64,000 nt of DNA from Gammaproteobacteria bacterium (GCA_017577615.1 PKRE01000003.1:286764-350763), one strand, 5' to 3'. Numbered from the stretch's first letter, positions 17,329-26,146 are shown. Program-made: numbers and translations. Notes: a model not told the origin generated them from the sequence alone.

Positions 17329-19337
17329 ATGGGCGGTGTCGCAGGATTTCTTGGATTGCCGTGCCAGGAACGACGCGTTACGGTGTTGCGTCGGATGTTG
17401 GCTTCGTTGACACACCGAGGCCCGCACGGACAGGGATGCTTTTTTGATGAAAGCGTCGGTCTAGGTCTTGGATATCGACAGCTTGCTGTCGAGCATTCGA
17501 GTTGTGGCAAGCAACCACTCGTTTCTTCGAGTGGCCGCTATGCCATCGTGTTCGACGGCGAGATCTACAACACACGAGCCATTCGGCAGAGACTCTGCGA
17601 GACGCGCCACACCTTCTGCGAGGGTTCCACGACGACACACGTTGTGCTGAGTGCCATTGAGGAATGGGGCATCGCTGCAAGCGTTGAGGAGTTTATTGGG
17701 AGGTTTGCGCTTGCCGTGTGGGATCGGCGGTCGAAAGAGCTCGTCTTAGTACGAGATCGAATTGGCAAGAAACCGCTCTATTACGGCTTCTTAGGGAAAG
17801 GGTTTGCTTTCGCCTCACGGCTTTCTGCTCTTGTGCAATATCCCGACTGGGAGCCGACCATAGATCGGCGAGCTCTCACAGCGTACATGCGGCACAGCTA
17901 CGTGCCGGCTCCGCTCTCCATCTACCAGCAGGTACGAAAGCTGCCGCCGGCGCACATATTACGTGTGGGGTTGCGCTCCGGGCGGCCGGTGGAGCTCGAG
18001 CTCGTACGCTACTGGGACGCAGCACGGATACAACGACGAGCACGGGAGAATCCGTTTGCCGGATCGTGGAACGAGGCGGTCGAGGCGCTCGAGACTCTTC
18101 TTACCGACGCGACTAAGCTGAGAATGGCTGATGGCGCTCCTCTCGGTGCGTTTCTGTCGGGCGGCGTGGATTCCGCCTTGGTAACGGCACTGATGTGCAC
18201 GCATGCCTCGTCGCCGGTACGGACGTTCACGATCGGCTTTGAAGAATCGAGCTATGACGAGGCAGCTCACGCGAAGGCGATAGCTAAACACCTCGGAACC
18301 GTTCATACAGAGTTCTACGCGCGCCCGCGCGATGCGCTCGCGGGTCATTCCGGACTCCCCAGGATCTACGATGAGCCGTTCGCGGATTCGTCTCAGATCC
18401 CGACGTATCTGGCATCGGCTCTCGCACACCAACATGTCGCCGCAGTGTTCACGGGCGACGGCGGAGATGAGGGATTCTGCGGGTACAACCGCTACTTGTG
18501 GTGGCGAAGAGTTTCCACTGACAAAGCACGACTACCGTCGTTCCTTGTAGGGCTATTCTTGAGAGCCATCCAACGGATGTCCGCCCAGTCGCTCGATCGA
18601 CTGGCGCAAGCTATCTATCCCATCTTGCCGCCCCGCATGCGATTCACTGCACCGGGCGATCGGCTTCATCGACTGGCTCGCTTACTTGCAATACACCGAC
18701 CGCAGGACTTGTATCGTCACTTGGTCTCGTATTGGGTAGATCCCGAGCAAGTAGTGATCGACGGCGCGGAGCCGCGTGACCTCTCGACGAGGAAATGACT
18801 GCTTCCGACTCAAAGGAGTTCATCGCTCGGATGATGCTCCTCGATACGTTGATCGGTCTGCCGGACGATGTGCTAGTCAAGGTTGACCGAGCGACAATGG
18901 CGGTCGGCATCGAAGCGCGCTTGCCGTTGCTCGATCATCGCATCTTCGAGTTGGCCTGGTCCTTGCCTCTCGGATTCAAGCTCAAAGATGGGCAGGGGAA
19001 AATCATACTGAAGAGCATTCTGCTCAAGAGGGCCCCACAGCAGCTTCTAGATCGGACAAAGACCGGTTTTAGTATCCCTCTTGATTCGTGGCTTCGCGAC
19101 CCATTGCGTGACTGGGCCGAATCGCTGCTCTCACCGGATCGTCTCAAGAATGACGGGTACTTCGTCGTCGAATCCGTGAGAAACCTCTGGGCCGAGCATC
19201 TATCTGGTCATAGGCAGTGGCAGCACCACGTATGGACTGTACTGATGTTCCAGTGCTGGCTCGATGCTCAAAAGACACGGCGTTCACGAACGATGTCGAG
19301 TGACAACGTAACGGCGGATACAGCGGATTCATCATAG
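17329..19337 (+). pseudogene. Asparagine-synthetase-like gene, frameshifted, glutaminase nucleophile missing
   Basis: Class B asparagine synthetase homologue of about 670 residues if repaired. The first frame (to 18798) carries the class-II amidotransferase domain and the ATP-binding synthetase site (FLSGGVDSALV; DEPFADSSQIP; GDGGDE). The second (from 18795) carries the C-terminal part (ARMMLLDTLIGLPDDVLVKV). They are offset by one base; adding one C near 18780-18782 would read through as EPRDPLDEEM. The enzyme normally starts MCGIAGF with cysteine as glutaminase nucleophile, but here it is MGGVAGF, and the usual NGEIYN motif is DGEIYN. So even a repaired protein could not use glutamine normally; it might use ammonia, or belong to a divergent amide-forming branch. 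The two frames overlap as ATGA, so translational coupling is a minor alternative. Lone gene between clusters C and D. Confidence 0.75.
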
Positions 19338-19439
19338 AGCAACATTGCCATCGAACGCCGGTGAGGTGAAATCGGAAATATTCCCGACTTATGGATTCAC
19401 CCGCGGCATACGAGCGCGATCGGTGAACGCCTACCCAGC

Positions 19440-19846
19440 TTGGACACAGATCGCCGAAATGTGGACACCCATCTTGGACACCCATCAAGCCGGTACTATC
19501 CCGGACGAAAGCACCTGCCCGTCCCGCTCCGCACCTTCATCGACTTCGTCAAGTCGATGAAAACGAAGTGAGCGGACAGTCCCTCTGGCCTGCTGACCAG
19601 CGACGGTCGAAGCACCCATTGCTACGGATTGGCATGCTACGGATTGGACACCCATCTACGAAATTGCGAGTTTGGACACCCATCAACCCGTGTTTCTCGT
19701 GTCCAAGCGCTGATGGTTCGATGCGTGGCCAGATAAAGGTATCCGTAATCCGTAGTGCTGTGGGTGTCCAAACATAATGAATCGATGGGTGTCCCAGACT
19801 TTGAACACTGTGAGTGTCCAAACGCAATGAATCGATGGGTGTCCAT
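19440..19846. repeat. Repeat cluster D (inverted orientation switch)
   Basis: Plus-orientation copies at 19440, 19461, 19474 (the last two directly abutting, GTGGACACCCATC then TTGGACACCCATC), 19644 and 19672. Minus-orientation copies follow at 19760, 19784, 19810 and 19834, arranged as two 50-bp units sharing AATGAATCGATGGGTGTCC. It fills most of the 19338-19934 gap; no gene seen. Confidence 0.82.
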
Positions 19847-19926
19847 ATTTGGGGACCCGAAAGCACGATCGCGCTGACCATCCCGTCTTCACCTTTTGAT
19901 TGACTATTTCACCAATCGGTTTATAG

Positions 19927-19942
19927 TTAACCACATGGTTAA
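19927..19942. promoter_or_regulatory. ArsR-type operator overlapping the arsR start
   Basis: TTAACC and GGTTAA around ACAT form a perfect 16-bp inverted repeat that covers the ATG at 19935. AT-rich palindromes of this form at the start of ArsR-SRPBCC operons are expected autorepressor sites. Binding would block the regulator's own expression together with the downstream gene. Confidence 0.55.
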
Positions 19943-20282
19943 TGAACGCTTGGCAACGCTGGATCGGGTTTTTCGCGCCCTGGCGGATCCGACGCGACGG
20001 CGCATGCTACGGAGCTTGGCTTCGAAAGAGCGCACGGTTGGCGAATTGGCGGAACCCTTCCGCATGTCGCTCGCTGCAGTGTCGAAGCACATCAAGGTGC
20101 TCGAGGAGGCCGGACTCGTGCGACGTACTGTGCAAGGTCGGACTCACTACTGCCGCCTGAATCCACGGCCATTGAGCACTGCGCATGAGTGGCTGAGTTT
20201 CTACGAACGCTTCTGGAACGAGCGTCTCGACGCTTTGGAAGCGTTGTTGCGGCATCCTCAACGAGACCGGGAGACTGAATGA
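19935..20282 (+). CDS. ArsR-family repressor (SRPBCC-linked subgroup)
   Basis: Winged-helix regulator of about 115 residues. FRALADPTRRRMLRSL and the recognition helix MSLAAVSKHIKVLEEAGLV are classic for this subgroup, followed by RTVQGRTHYCRLNP. No paired metal-binding cysteines are visible, so a metal-sensing role is unlikely. ATG at 19935 starts the conserved sequence, and the frame opening at 19896 is rejected. The stop overlaps the downstream SRPBCC gene (ATGA-type overlap), so the two are translationally coupled. Regulators of this group typically control the partner SRPBCC protein. A palindrome over the start codon suggests autorepression. Confidence 0.87.
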   Translation: MVNERLATLDRVFRALADPTRRRMLRSLASKERTVGELAEPFRMSLAAVSKHIKVLEEAGLVRRTVQGRTHYCRLNPRPLSTAHEWLSFYERFWNERLDALEALLRHPQRDRETE

Positions 20283-21223
20283 TGAGCGAGCTCGGCAAAG
20301 TTATTGCACCCGGAACCCTGCGTATCGAGCGGCGGCTACCCGGTCGGATCGAGCGGATCTGGAGCTATCTCACCGACTCTCGGTTGCGTGGAAAGTGGCT
20401 CGCACCGGGCGACATGGACTTGCGTGTCGGCGGGCGCGTAGAGCTCCGATTCTGCCATGCTGACCTATCACCGCACGTCGAGCCCACACCCGAGCGCTAC
20501 AAAGATCTCGAGAACGGCCATACGATGCAAGGCCGCATCACGCAGCTCGATCCGCCTCGATTGCTCAGCTTCACATGGGGCGAACCATCCGATACCTCTG
20601 AGGTCACTTTCGAGCTGATGCAACAAGAAGCGGAGGTCCTACTCATCGTGACACACCGTCGCCTGACTGATCGCGGCGAGATGTGCAGTGTAGGAAGCGG
20701 TTGGCACACGCATCTCGACATTCTTTCGGACAAGCTTCACGAGCGCACGCCGCGTCCGTTCTGGTCCTCGCACTCGAAACTCGAAGCTGAGTACAAGCGT
20801 GCATTGCCCGATCAGCTCGCGATCGTCCGTGTCAGTCGCGATTTCCCGGTGCCCGCTGAACGCGTTTTCGATGCATGGATCGAGCCGCGTGTTGTTTCCA
20901 CATGGCTGTTCAAGACGGCCGAGATCGTTAGAGCGGACATCGACGCGCGAACTGGCGGAAGCTTTTCGATCGTGGACAGACGCAACGGTGAGGATGTGGA
21001 GCATTGCGGCCGCTATCTCGAAGTCGAGCGGCCGCGGCGGCTCGTGTTCACAGTGCAGGTGCCCAAGTACTCACCACAGATCGACTGCGTCGCCGTCGAT
21101 ATCGTGCCGACCAGCAGCGGGTGCAATCTCGTCATTACACACGAGCTTTCGCCAGAATGGGCCGAGCAGACCCGCGAAGGCTGGGAGATGTTGCTCGAGG
21201 CATTGTCCAAGCGTCTTACCTAG
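20279..21223 (+). CDS. Two-domain SRPBCC (AHSA1-like) protein
   Basis: A 314-residue protein built from two SRPBCC/AHSA1-type hydrophobic-ligand-binding domains. The first spans about residues 10-150 (LRIERRLPGRIERIWSYLTD; GKWLAPGDMDLRVGG). The second spans about 175-314 (VSRDFPVPAERVFDAWIEPR; VSTWLF; GGSFSIVDRR; FTVQVPKYS). Most AHSA1-like proteins have one domain, so this is a tandem or fused form. Biological ligands are unknown. It starts on ATGATG overlapping the ArsR stop codon. No signal peptide, so cytoplasmic. The pair forms the module between repeat clusters D and E. Confidence 0.8.
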   Translation: MMSELGKVIAPGTLRIERRLPGRIERIWSYLTDSRLRGKWLAPGDMDLRVGGRVELRFCHADLSPHVEPTPERYKDLENGHTMQGRITQLDPPRLLSFTWGEPSDTSEVTFELMQQEAEVLLIVTHRRLTDRGEMCSVGSGWHTHLDILSDKLHERTPRPFWSSHSKLEAEYKRALPDQLAIVRVSRDFPVPAERVFDAWIEPRVVSTWLFKTAEIVRADIDARTGGSFSIVDRRNGEDVEHCGRYLEVERPRRLVFTVQVPKYSPQIDCVAVDIVPTSSGCNLVITHELSPEWAEQTREGWEMLLEALSKRLT

Positions 21224-21334
21224 GGGCGCTGACAGCGGCAGTCTTTAAGACAGTTTGGCGCCTCACCAACTGCGAAGGCACTAGGTTCTGGATCTACAAC
21301 CCCCCCAACGTCGCAAGGGATACCTCCTCAAGCT

Positions 21335-21489
21335 TTGGACACCCAACAACGCCGGCGGCTATCCCTGCCGCATCTCTTACTTGGTGGGTGTCCAATCTTG
21401 GCATCCAATCTTGGCTTTGATGGGTGTCCATTTTTGCCGTTGGTGGGTGTCCAATTTTGCGATCCAGGCGCGCTTGATGGGTGCACAAG
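21335..21489. repeat. Repeat cluster E (inverted orientation switch)
   Basis: One plus-orientation copy (TTGGACACCCAAC at 21335) is followed by four minus-orientation copies (21382, 21418, 21441, 21474; e.g. TGGTGGGTGTCCAATTTT). It marks the right edge of the accessory segment. The remainder of 21224-21733 holds no convincing gene. Confidence 0.8.
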
Positions 21490-21733
21490 CTAGGTACGAG
21501 GCACAGCCCGCGAGGCGCCCGACTTGGATCCGCAGCTGCGGCCATTGCAGTCGCGAACGACGACCGCACCGCGTGGTCTGCTCACCGCAGACGAGCCGCT
21601 CGAGCGCGAGACGCGAGCGCCCGAGATATTGAGATATGCGGCGTAAGAAGCGGAGCAGGACATCGCCTCGGACTGCTGATGGGCCCGAGCGCCGGGTCGA
21701 CGAGCGTGCGCGGACCGAAAGTAAAATGCGCAC

Positions 21734-22258
21734 ATGACCATCGAGCCGACACCTCTCATTCGCCGCGCTGAGACACGCGACGCGTCGCGGCTCGCGCAGC
21801 TCGGCGCGGCGACCTTCGCTGAGACCTTCGGCCATCTTTATCCGCCCGAAGATCTCCAGACATACCTTTCGAGCAAGCATTCCGTGGAGACGTGGTCGCG
21901 CGTGCTCGCGGATCCAAGCCGCGCCGTGTGGCTCGCGGAGCTCGAGCAAACACCGATTGCCTACGTGTCGGTCGGACCCTGCAAGCTACCTGTGAAGGAT
22001 CTCGAAGAGACGGCCGGCGAAGTGAAGCAGCTCTACGTGCTCGCCCCATACCAGAATCTCAAGCTCGGTTCACGCTTGTTCGAGACCGCCGTGCAATGGC
22101 TGGAGGAGCAAGGGCGACATCCGATCTACCTCGGAGTGTGGTCGCAGAACTTCGGCGCACAACGCTTCTACGCGCGCTACGGTTTCACGAAGGTGGGTGA
22201 TTACGGATTCCCGGTCGGCAAGACGGTGGATCACGAGTTCATATTAAAGCGAGCCTAG
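21734..22258 (+). CDS. GNAT-family N-acetyltransferase
   Basis: A 174-residue acetyl-CoA-dependent acetyltransferase. The fold is recognisable from IRRAETRDASRLAQLGAATF at the start, the acetyl-CoA-binding beta4-alpha3 region VKQLYVLAPYQNLKLGSRLF, and the C-terminal GAQRFYARYGFTKVGD. The usual Q/RxxGxG/A pyrophosphate loop reads QNLKLGSRL, a normal variant. Substrate cannot be told from sequence; similar proteins acetylate small amines or protein N-termini. It stands alone after repeat cluster E and converges with the ynfA-like gene 10 bp away. Confidence 0.85.
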   Translation: MTIEPTPLIRRAETRDASRLAQLGAATFAETFGHLYPPEDLQTYLSSKHSVETWSRVLADPSRAVWLAELEQTPIAYVSVGPCKLPVKDLEETAGEVKQLYVLAPYQNLKLGSRLFETAVQWLEEQGRHPIYLGVWSQNFGAQRFYARYGFTKVGDYGFPVGKTVDHEFILKRA

Positions 22259-22268
22259 CCGCGAACGG

Positions 22269-22637
22269 TTACGTAGCGCGCGGCGCGAACATGATGATGC
22301 CCATCCCGAGCAGGCATACCGCCGCGCCGGCCAAGTCCCATCGCGTCGGCCGCACCGAGTCGACGAGCCACAGCCATAGCAGCGCGACCGTCACGTAGAC
22401 ACCGCCGTATGCCGCGTAGACACGGCCCGCAGCGGTCGGATGGAGCGACAGCAGGTACACGAACGCACAGAGAGCTCCTGCAGCGGGCACCAGCAACCAC
22501 GCTGATCGGCCCTGTCGCAGCCATAGGTACGGCAGGTAGCAGCCTAAGATCTCCGCGACCGCCGTGAGCAAGAACAACCCGCACGTGGAGAGCGCGGCAA
22601 CCACTTCGCGCGCATGACTCGCTGCCATTGAGCTCAC
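22269..22637 (-). CDS. YnfA family (UPF0060) membrane protein
   Basis: Small inner-membrane protein (about 120 residues, family norm about 110) with four predicted transmembrane helices. Family features include FLLTAVAEILGCYLPYLWL, the PTAAGRVYAAYGGVYV segment and the final helix AVCLLGMGIIMFAPR. YnfA proteins resemble small multidrug-resistance transporters and a drug-efflux role has been proposed; function here is not established. Two ATGs (MSSM) compete for the start. It converges with the acetyltransferase gene and lies 88 bp beyond the nrdJb stop. Confidence 0.85.
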   Translation of the reverse strand: MSSMAASHAREVVAALSTCGLFLLTAVAEILGCYLPYLWLRQGRSAWLLVPAAGALCAFVYLLSLHPTAAGRVYAAYGGVYVTVALLWLWLVDSVRPTRWDLAGAAVCLLGMGIIMFAPRAT

Positions 22638-22724
22638 CCCATCTGCGATCCAATGTCTCGCATTATGGGGTCCGAAGCCTCAGCTTTGGGGTCTCAGAAA
22701 AAGCACCAAGCATCCCGCGCGGCA

Positions 22725-23462
22725 TCACCCGCACTTCGAGTCGCCGCAATTCAAGCACGTCAAGCATCCATCCATCATCACGACGGCGGCGGTGGAGCAC
22801 TTTGGGCACAGCTGAGCGCCTTCGGGGAAGTGGTTGTTGGCGAAGGCGTCGACTTGCTTTTGTCTAGCCTCGTATTCGGCGCGCTTTTGCTCGATCAACT
22901 TGCGACGGGCTTCGTCGATCTCGGGGTCCTTCAGGAGGCCGATGGAGCGCAAGTGCCGCTCGATGACGTGACCGAGCTCGGCAATGATCGAGGGCATGAA
23001 CTTGCCGCCGGGCTGCCAGTAGCCACCGCGTGGGTCGAACACGGCTTTGAGCTCTTCGACAAGGAAGGTCACATCGCCGCCTTTGCGGAACACGGCAGAG
23101 ATGATTCGGGTGAGCGCGACGATCCACTGGAAGTGGTCGAGGTTCTTGGAGTTGATGAAGATCTCGAACGGGCGGCGTTGCTCGTAAGGCGTGCCCTCGT
23201 TGAGCACGATGTCGTTGATGGTGACGTACATCGCGTGATCCGAAACGGGTGTCTTGATCTTGTAGGTCGAGCCGACGAGCACTTCGGGGCGCTCGAGCTT
23301 CTCGTGCATCCAGACGACGTTGGACTCCTTGGTCTCTTTGCGCGGCGCTGCTGTAGAGGCAGACGCAGGCGCGGGCGCAGCTGCTGGCTCTGCAGCGGCC
23401 TTCTCCTTGTCCTCCGGCTTTTCGACGCGGTACTTAACGATTTTCTTGTCGATCTTGATCAT
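22725..23462 (-). CDS. nrdJb: NrdJb: C-terminal subunit of class II ribonucleotide reductase
   Basis: Second half of a split adenosylcobalamin-dependent ribonucleotide reductase, 245 residues. A charged, Ala/Pro-rich N-terminal linker (about residues 15-45) leads to a TSCPD-like domain (DHFQWIVALTRIISAVFRKG). It ends in a zinc-ribbon-like tail with paired cysteines (CPKC, then CLNCGDSKC). In class II enzymes the terminal cysteines re-reduce the active site after each turnover, so the separate subunit must dock on NrdJa. Pseudomonas has the same split. It is 195 bp downstream of nrdJa, on the same strand, with a GC-rich hairpin repeat in the gap. Confidence 0.88.
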   Translation of the reverse strand: MIKIDKKIVKYRVEKPEDKEKAAAEPAAAPAPASASTAAPRKETKESNVVWMHEKLERPEVLVGSTYKIKTPVSDHAMYVTINDIVLNEGTPYEQRRPFEIFINSKNLDHFQWIVALTRIISAVFRKGGDVTFLVEELKAVFDPRGGYWQPGGKFMPSIIAELGHVIERHLRSIGLLKDPEIDEARRKLIEQKRAEYEARQKQVDAFANNHFPEGAQLCPKCSTAAVVMMDGCLTCLNCGDSKCG

Positions 23463-23531
23463 CTCGGTTCACTCCGGCGGCGCTGTGCGTCGCGATTGCA
23501 TGGCTGCTGGGCGCTGTCACCTGCTCCTCGA

Positions 23532-23557
23532 CCCTCCCCCGCTTTACGAGGGGAGGG
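23532..23557. repeat. CCCTCCCC/GGGGAGGG hairpin repeat between nrdJa and nrdJb
   Basis: Arms CCCTCCCC and GGGGAGGG with a short centre form a stable hairpin in the 195-bp intra-operon gap. The same element type recurs in the array after rpoD (40912 onward). It may have inserted into the gap and could change the NrdJa:NrdJb mRNA ratio. Confidence 0.6.
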
Positions 23558-23657
23558 ATCGACCGAGCGCTCAAGCGCGGTGTGCTACAGGGATCAGCAC
23601 CAGAAAGAAGCGCTGTGCTTTGCTTTCCGACTTCGAGCTCCGCGCCTCGAACGCGCC

Positions 23658-25799
23658 TCAAAACTTCCCGTAATACCCTTCCTTCAATGCGTCGTAGAGG
23701 TTCGCGGCGGTGTGCACTTCGCCGTCGTATTCGATCTCCTCGTCGCCTCGCGCTTTGATCTCGGTGCCGTCTTCGAGCGTGAAGACGTACGTCGTGTTCT
23801 TCAGGTCCTGTTCCTTGACGAGCACGCCCTGGAACGCTTCGGGATTGAACCGGAATGTGGTGCATCCCTTCAGGCCCTGCTCGTAGGCGTACATATATAT
23901 GTCCTTGAAGTCTTCGTACTTGTAATCGGTGGGCACGTTCGCCGTCTTGGAGATCGACGAATCGATCCACATCTGCGCAGCGGCTTGGATGTCGACGTGC
24001 TCCTTGGGAGTGATGTCGTCTGCCGTCGTGAAGTAATCCGGCAGCTTCTCGGCAGGATCGTCGCTGTTCGGCATTGCGCGCGGGTTCACGAGCGCACGAT
24101 AGGCGAGCAGCTCGAACGAGAAGACGTCGATTCTTTCCTTTGTCTTCTTGCCTTCGCGGATCACGTTGCGGAAGTAGTGATGCGCGAACGTGGGCTCGAT
24201 GCCATTCGAGGCATTGTTCGCGAGTGACAACGAGATCGTGCCGGTGGGTGCGATCGAGCTGTGATGCGTAAAGCGCGCGCCGACCTCGGCGAGCTCATCG
24301 ACGAGCTCGGGTGCCGCTTCGGCGATGCGTTGCATGTAACGGCTGTAGCGCGCGTGCAAGATGCGACCCGGGATCTTCTGACCGACCTTCCAGCCGTCCT
24401 TCGCCATCTCAGGCCGCTTGCGCAGCATCTCGGGCGTGACCTCGAACTCCTCGAGCATGATCGGCGCAGGACCTTTCTCGCGCGCGAGTTCGAGCGCTGC
24501 CTCCCAGCCGGCGAGCGCCATTTCGCGGGCGACGTTCTGCGTGAAGGCGATGGACTGCTTCGAGCCGTAGCGCATGCACATCATCGTGATCGCAGAGCCC
24601 AACCCCAGGAAGCCCATGCCGTGACGACGCTTGCGCATGATCTCGTCGCGCTGCTGTCCGAGAGGCAGGCCGTTGATCTCGACCACGTTGTCGAGCATGC
24701 GCGTGAAGACTTTCACCACCTTGCGGAACTCTTCCCAGTCGAAGCGCGCATTCTCGGTGAAAGGATCGATGACGAAGCGCGTGAGATTGATCGAGCCGAG
24801 CAGGCACGAGCCATAAGGCGGCAACGGCTGCTCGCCGCACGGATTGGTCGCGCGAATGTTCTCGCACCACCAGTTGTTGTTGAGCTCGTTCACGCGGTCG
24901 ATGAGCACGAAGCCGGGCTCGGCGAAGTCGTAGGTGGAGGACATGATGACGTCCCACATGCGCCGCGCCGGCAACGTGCGGTAGATCTTGCAACAGACGA
25001 GACCTTCGTCATTGGTGATGTAGCCGCGCGTGATCGGCCACTCGCGCCAGATGAACTTGGAGCTGTCGCTCAGATCCTGGCCTTCCACTTCGCGCGGTGT
25101 CACAGGGAATGCAAGCTTCCACTCCTGGTCGTCCTTCACCGCCTGCATGAACTCGTCGGTGATCAGGAGCGAGAGATTGAACTGCCGCAGCCGGCCTGCT
25201 TCGCGCTTCGCGCGAATGAATTCCATGACGTCGGGATGGCCGACATCGAACGTGCCCATCTGGGCGCCGCGGCGACCGCCGGCCGACGACACGGTGAAGC
25301 ACATCTTGTCATAGATGTCCATGAACGACAGCGGGCCGGACGTGTATGCGCCGGCACCGGAGACATACGCACCCTTCGGGCGCAACGTCGAGAACTCGTA
25401 ACCGATGCCGCAGCCAGCTTTCAGCGTGAGGCCCGCTTCGTGGACCTTCGCGAGGATGTCGTCCATCGAGTCGTAGATCGTGCCTGACACCGTGCAGTTG
25501 ATCGTCGACGTGGCGGGCTTGTGCTCCTGCGCGCCGGCGTTCGACATGATGCGGCCGGCAGGAATGGCGCCCTTACGCAGCGCCCACAAGAACTTCTCGT
25601 ACCACTCCTCGCGGACCTCTTCGCGCTCAACGTCCGCCAAGGCGCGCGCAACCCGCCGATAGGTATCGTCCATCGTGCGATCGATGGGCGTACCGTCCTT
25701 TGCGACAAGCCGGTACTTCTTTTCCCAGATGTCGATCGACGCTTCCTGAAACGGGATGCTGTTGACGTCCATGGGCTCCAGTTTGATAGCGGTCTTCAT
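23658..25799 (-). CDS. nrdJa: NrdJa: catalytic subunit of B12-dependent ribonucleotide reductase
   Basis: Class II (adenosylcobalamin-dependent) ribonucleoside-diphosphate reductase, 713 residues, making dNDPs with or without oxygen. Visible landmarks: the substrate-site region STINCTVSGTIYDSMDDI; GCGIGYEFSTLR; RRGAQMGTFDVGHPDVMEF; the NPCGEQPLPPYGSCLLGSIN active-site segment carrying the catalytic Cys and Glu; and a late TGTISLSLANNASNGIEP loop. It ends at EGYYGKF without the C-terminal cysteine pair, which is on NrdJb. No class I genes are in the window. A NrdR-like box lies about 175 bp upstream of the start. No cobalamin riboswitch was recognised. Confidence 0.93.
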   Translation of the reverse strand: MKTAIKLEPMDVNSIPFQEASIDIWEKKYRLVAKDGTPIDRTMDDTYRRVARALADVEREEVREEWYEKFLWALRKGAIPAGRIMSNAGAQEHKPATSTINCTVSGTIYDSMDDILAKVHEAGLTLKAGCGIGYEFSTLRPKGAYVSGAGAYTSGPLSFMDIYDKMCFTVSSAGGRRGAQMGTFDVGHPDVMEFIRAKREAGRLRQFNLSLLITDEFMQAVKDDQEWKLAFPVTPREVEGQDLSDSSKFIWREWPITRGYITNDEGLVCCKIYRTLPARRMWDVIMSSTYDFAEPGFVLIDRVNELNNNWWCENIRATNPCGEQPLPPYGSCLLGSINLTRFVIDPFTENARFDWEEFRKVVKVFTRMLDNVVEINGLPLGQQRDEIMRKRRHGMGFLGLGSAITMMCMRYGSKQSIAFTQNVAREMALAGWEAALELAREKGPAPIMLEEFEVTPEMLRKRPEMAKDGWKVGQKIPGRILHARYSRYMQRIAEAAPELVDELAEVGARFTHHSSIAPTGTISLSLANNASNGIEPTFAHHYFRNVIREGKKTKERIDVFSFELLAYRALVNPRAMPNSDDPAEKLPDYFTTADDITPKEHVDIQAAAQMWIDSSISKTANVPTDYKYEDFKDIYMYAYEQGLKGCTTFRFNPEAFQGVLVKEQDLKNTTYVFTLEDGTEIKARGDEEIEYDGEVHTAANLYDALKEGYYGKF

Positions 25800-25971
25800 G
25801 CCGGTACTGAACTCCGGAATTTCGGCGGGTTCTCGATCTGCCTGACGAGCGCGCCCTCCCTATTTAGACGCCGTTCGCCAGCTCCTATCCTGACCAACGC
25901 GGCTCGCGATCTCGAGTTGTTCTGGCCCCTCGGAGGCGTCCGCCAGGTTCGTTTCTTCTTCTGATCGCAAG

Positions 25972-25987
25972 ACACAACATATTGTGT
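25972..25987 (-). promoter_or_regulatory. NrdR-like box upstream of nrdJa
   Basis: ACACAACATATTGTGT closely matches the NrdR consensus (ACACWATATATWGTGT) and is nearly palindromic, with GAC/GTC extending the symmetry. It lies about 175 bp upstream of nrdJa. NrdR sites usually come in pairs one or three helical turns apart; I found no good second box at that spacing. The predicted effect is repression of nrdJa/nrdJb when dATP is high. Confidence 0.7.
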
Positions 25988-26146
25988 CAGGAGCAAAGCC
26001 TACTGCCGCCGTCATGAGACCGTCAAGGAGCGGCGCGCCCAGCCGATCAGTCAATTTTCTCGAATAAACTCAATGAGTTCTGAGACTACGCCGAGGAATT
26101 ACACTGTTGCTGAGGGCGTAAATCCGTGTTAATCCCTATTCGACGC

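Noticed and set aside
18795..18798. Programmed frameshift or stop-start coupling joining the asnB-like halves
   Set aside because: No slippery heptamer is visible and the active-site substitutions suggest decay. Kept only as a minor alternative.
11942..21489. The TTGGACACCCATC repeats as a CRISPR array
   Set aside because: Units are about 13 bp, irregularly spaced, degenerate and in both orientations. No cas genes are near.
11942..21489. Integron with gene cassettes and attC sites
   Set aside because: No tyrosine-recombinase integrase is present, genes point in different directions, and the repeats do not have attC core (GTTRRRY) structure.
22653..24227. Long plus-strand open frame opposite nrdJb/nrdJa
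   Set aside because: It is the complement of two well-recognised genes. High GC third positions create such frames. No family match or ribosome site.
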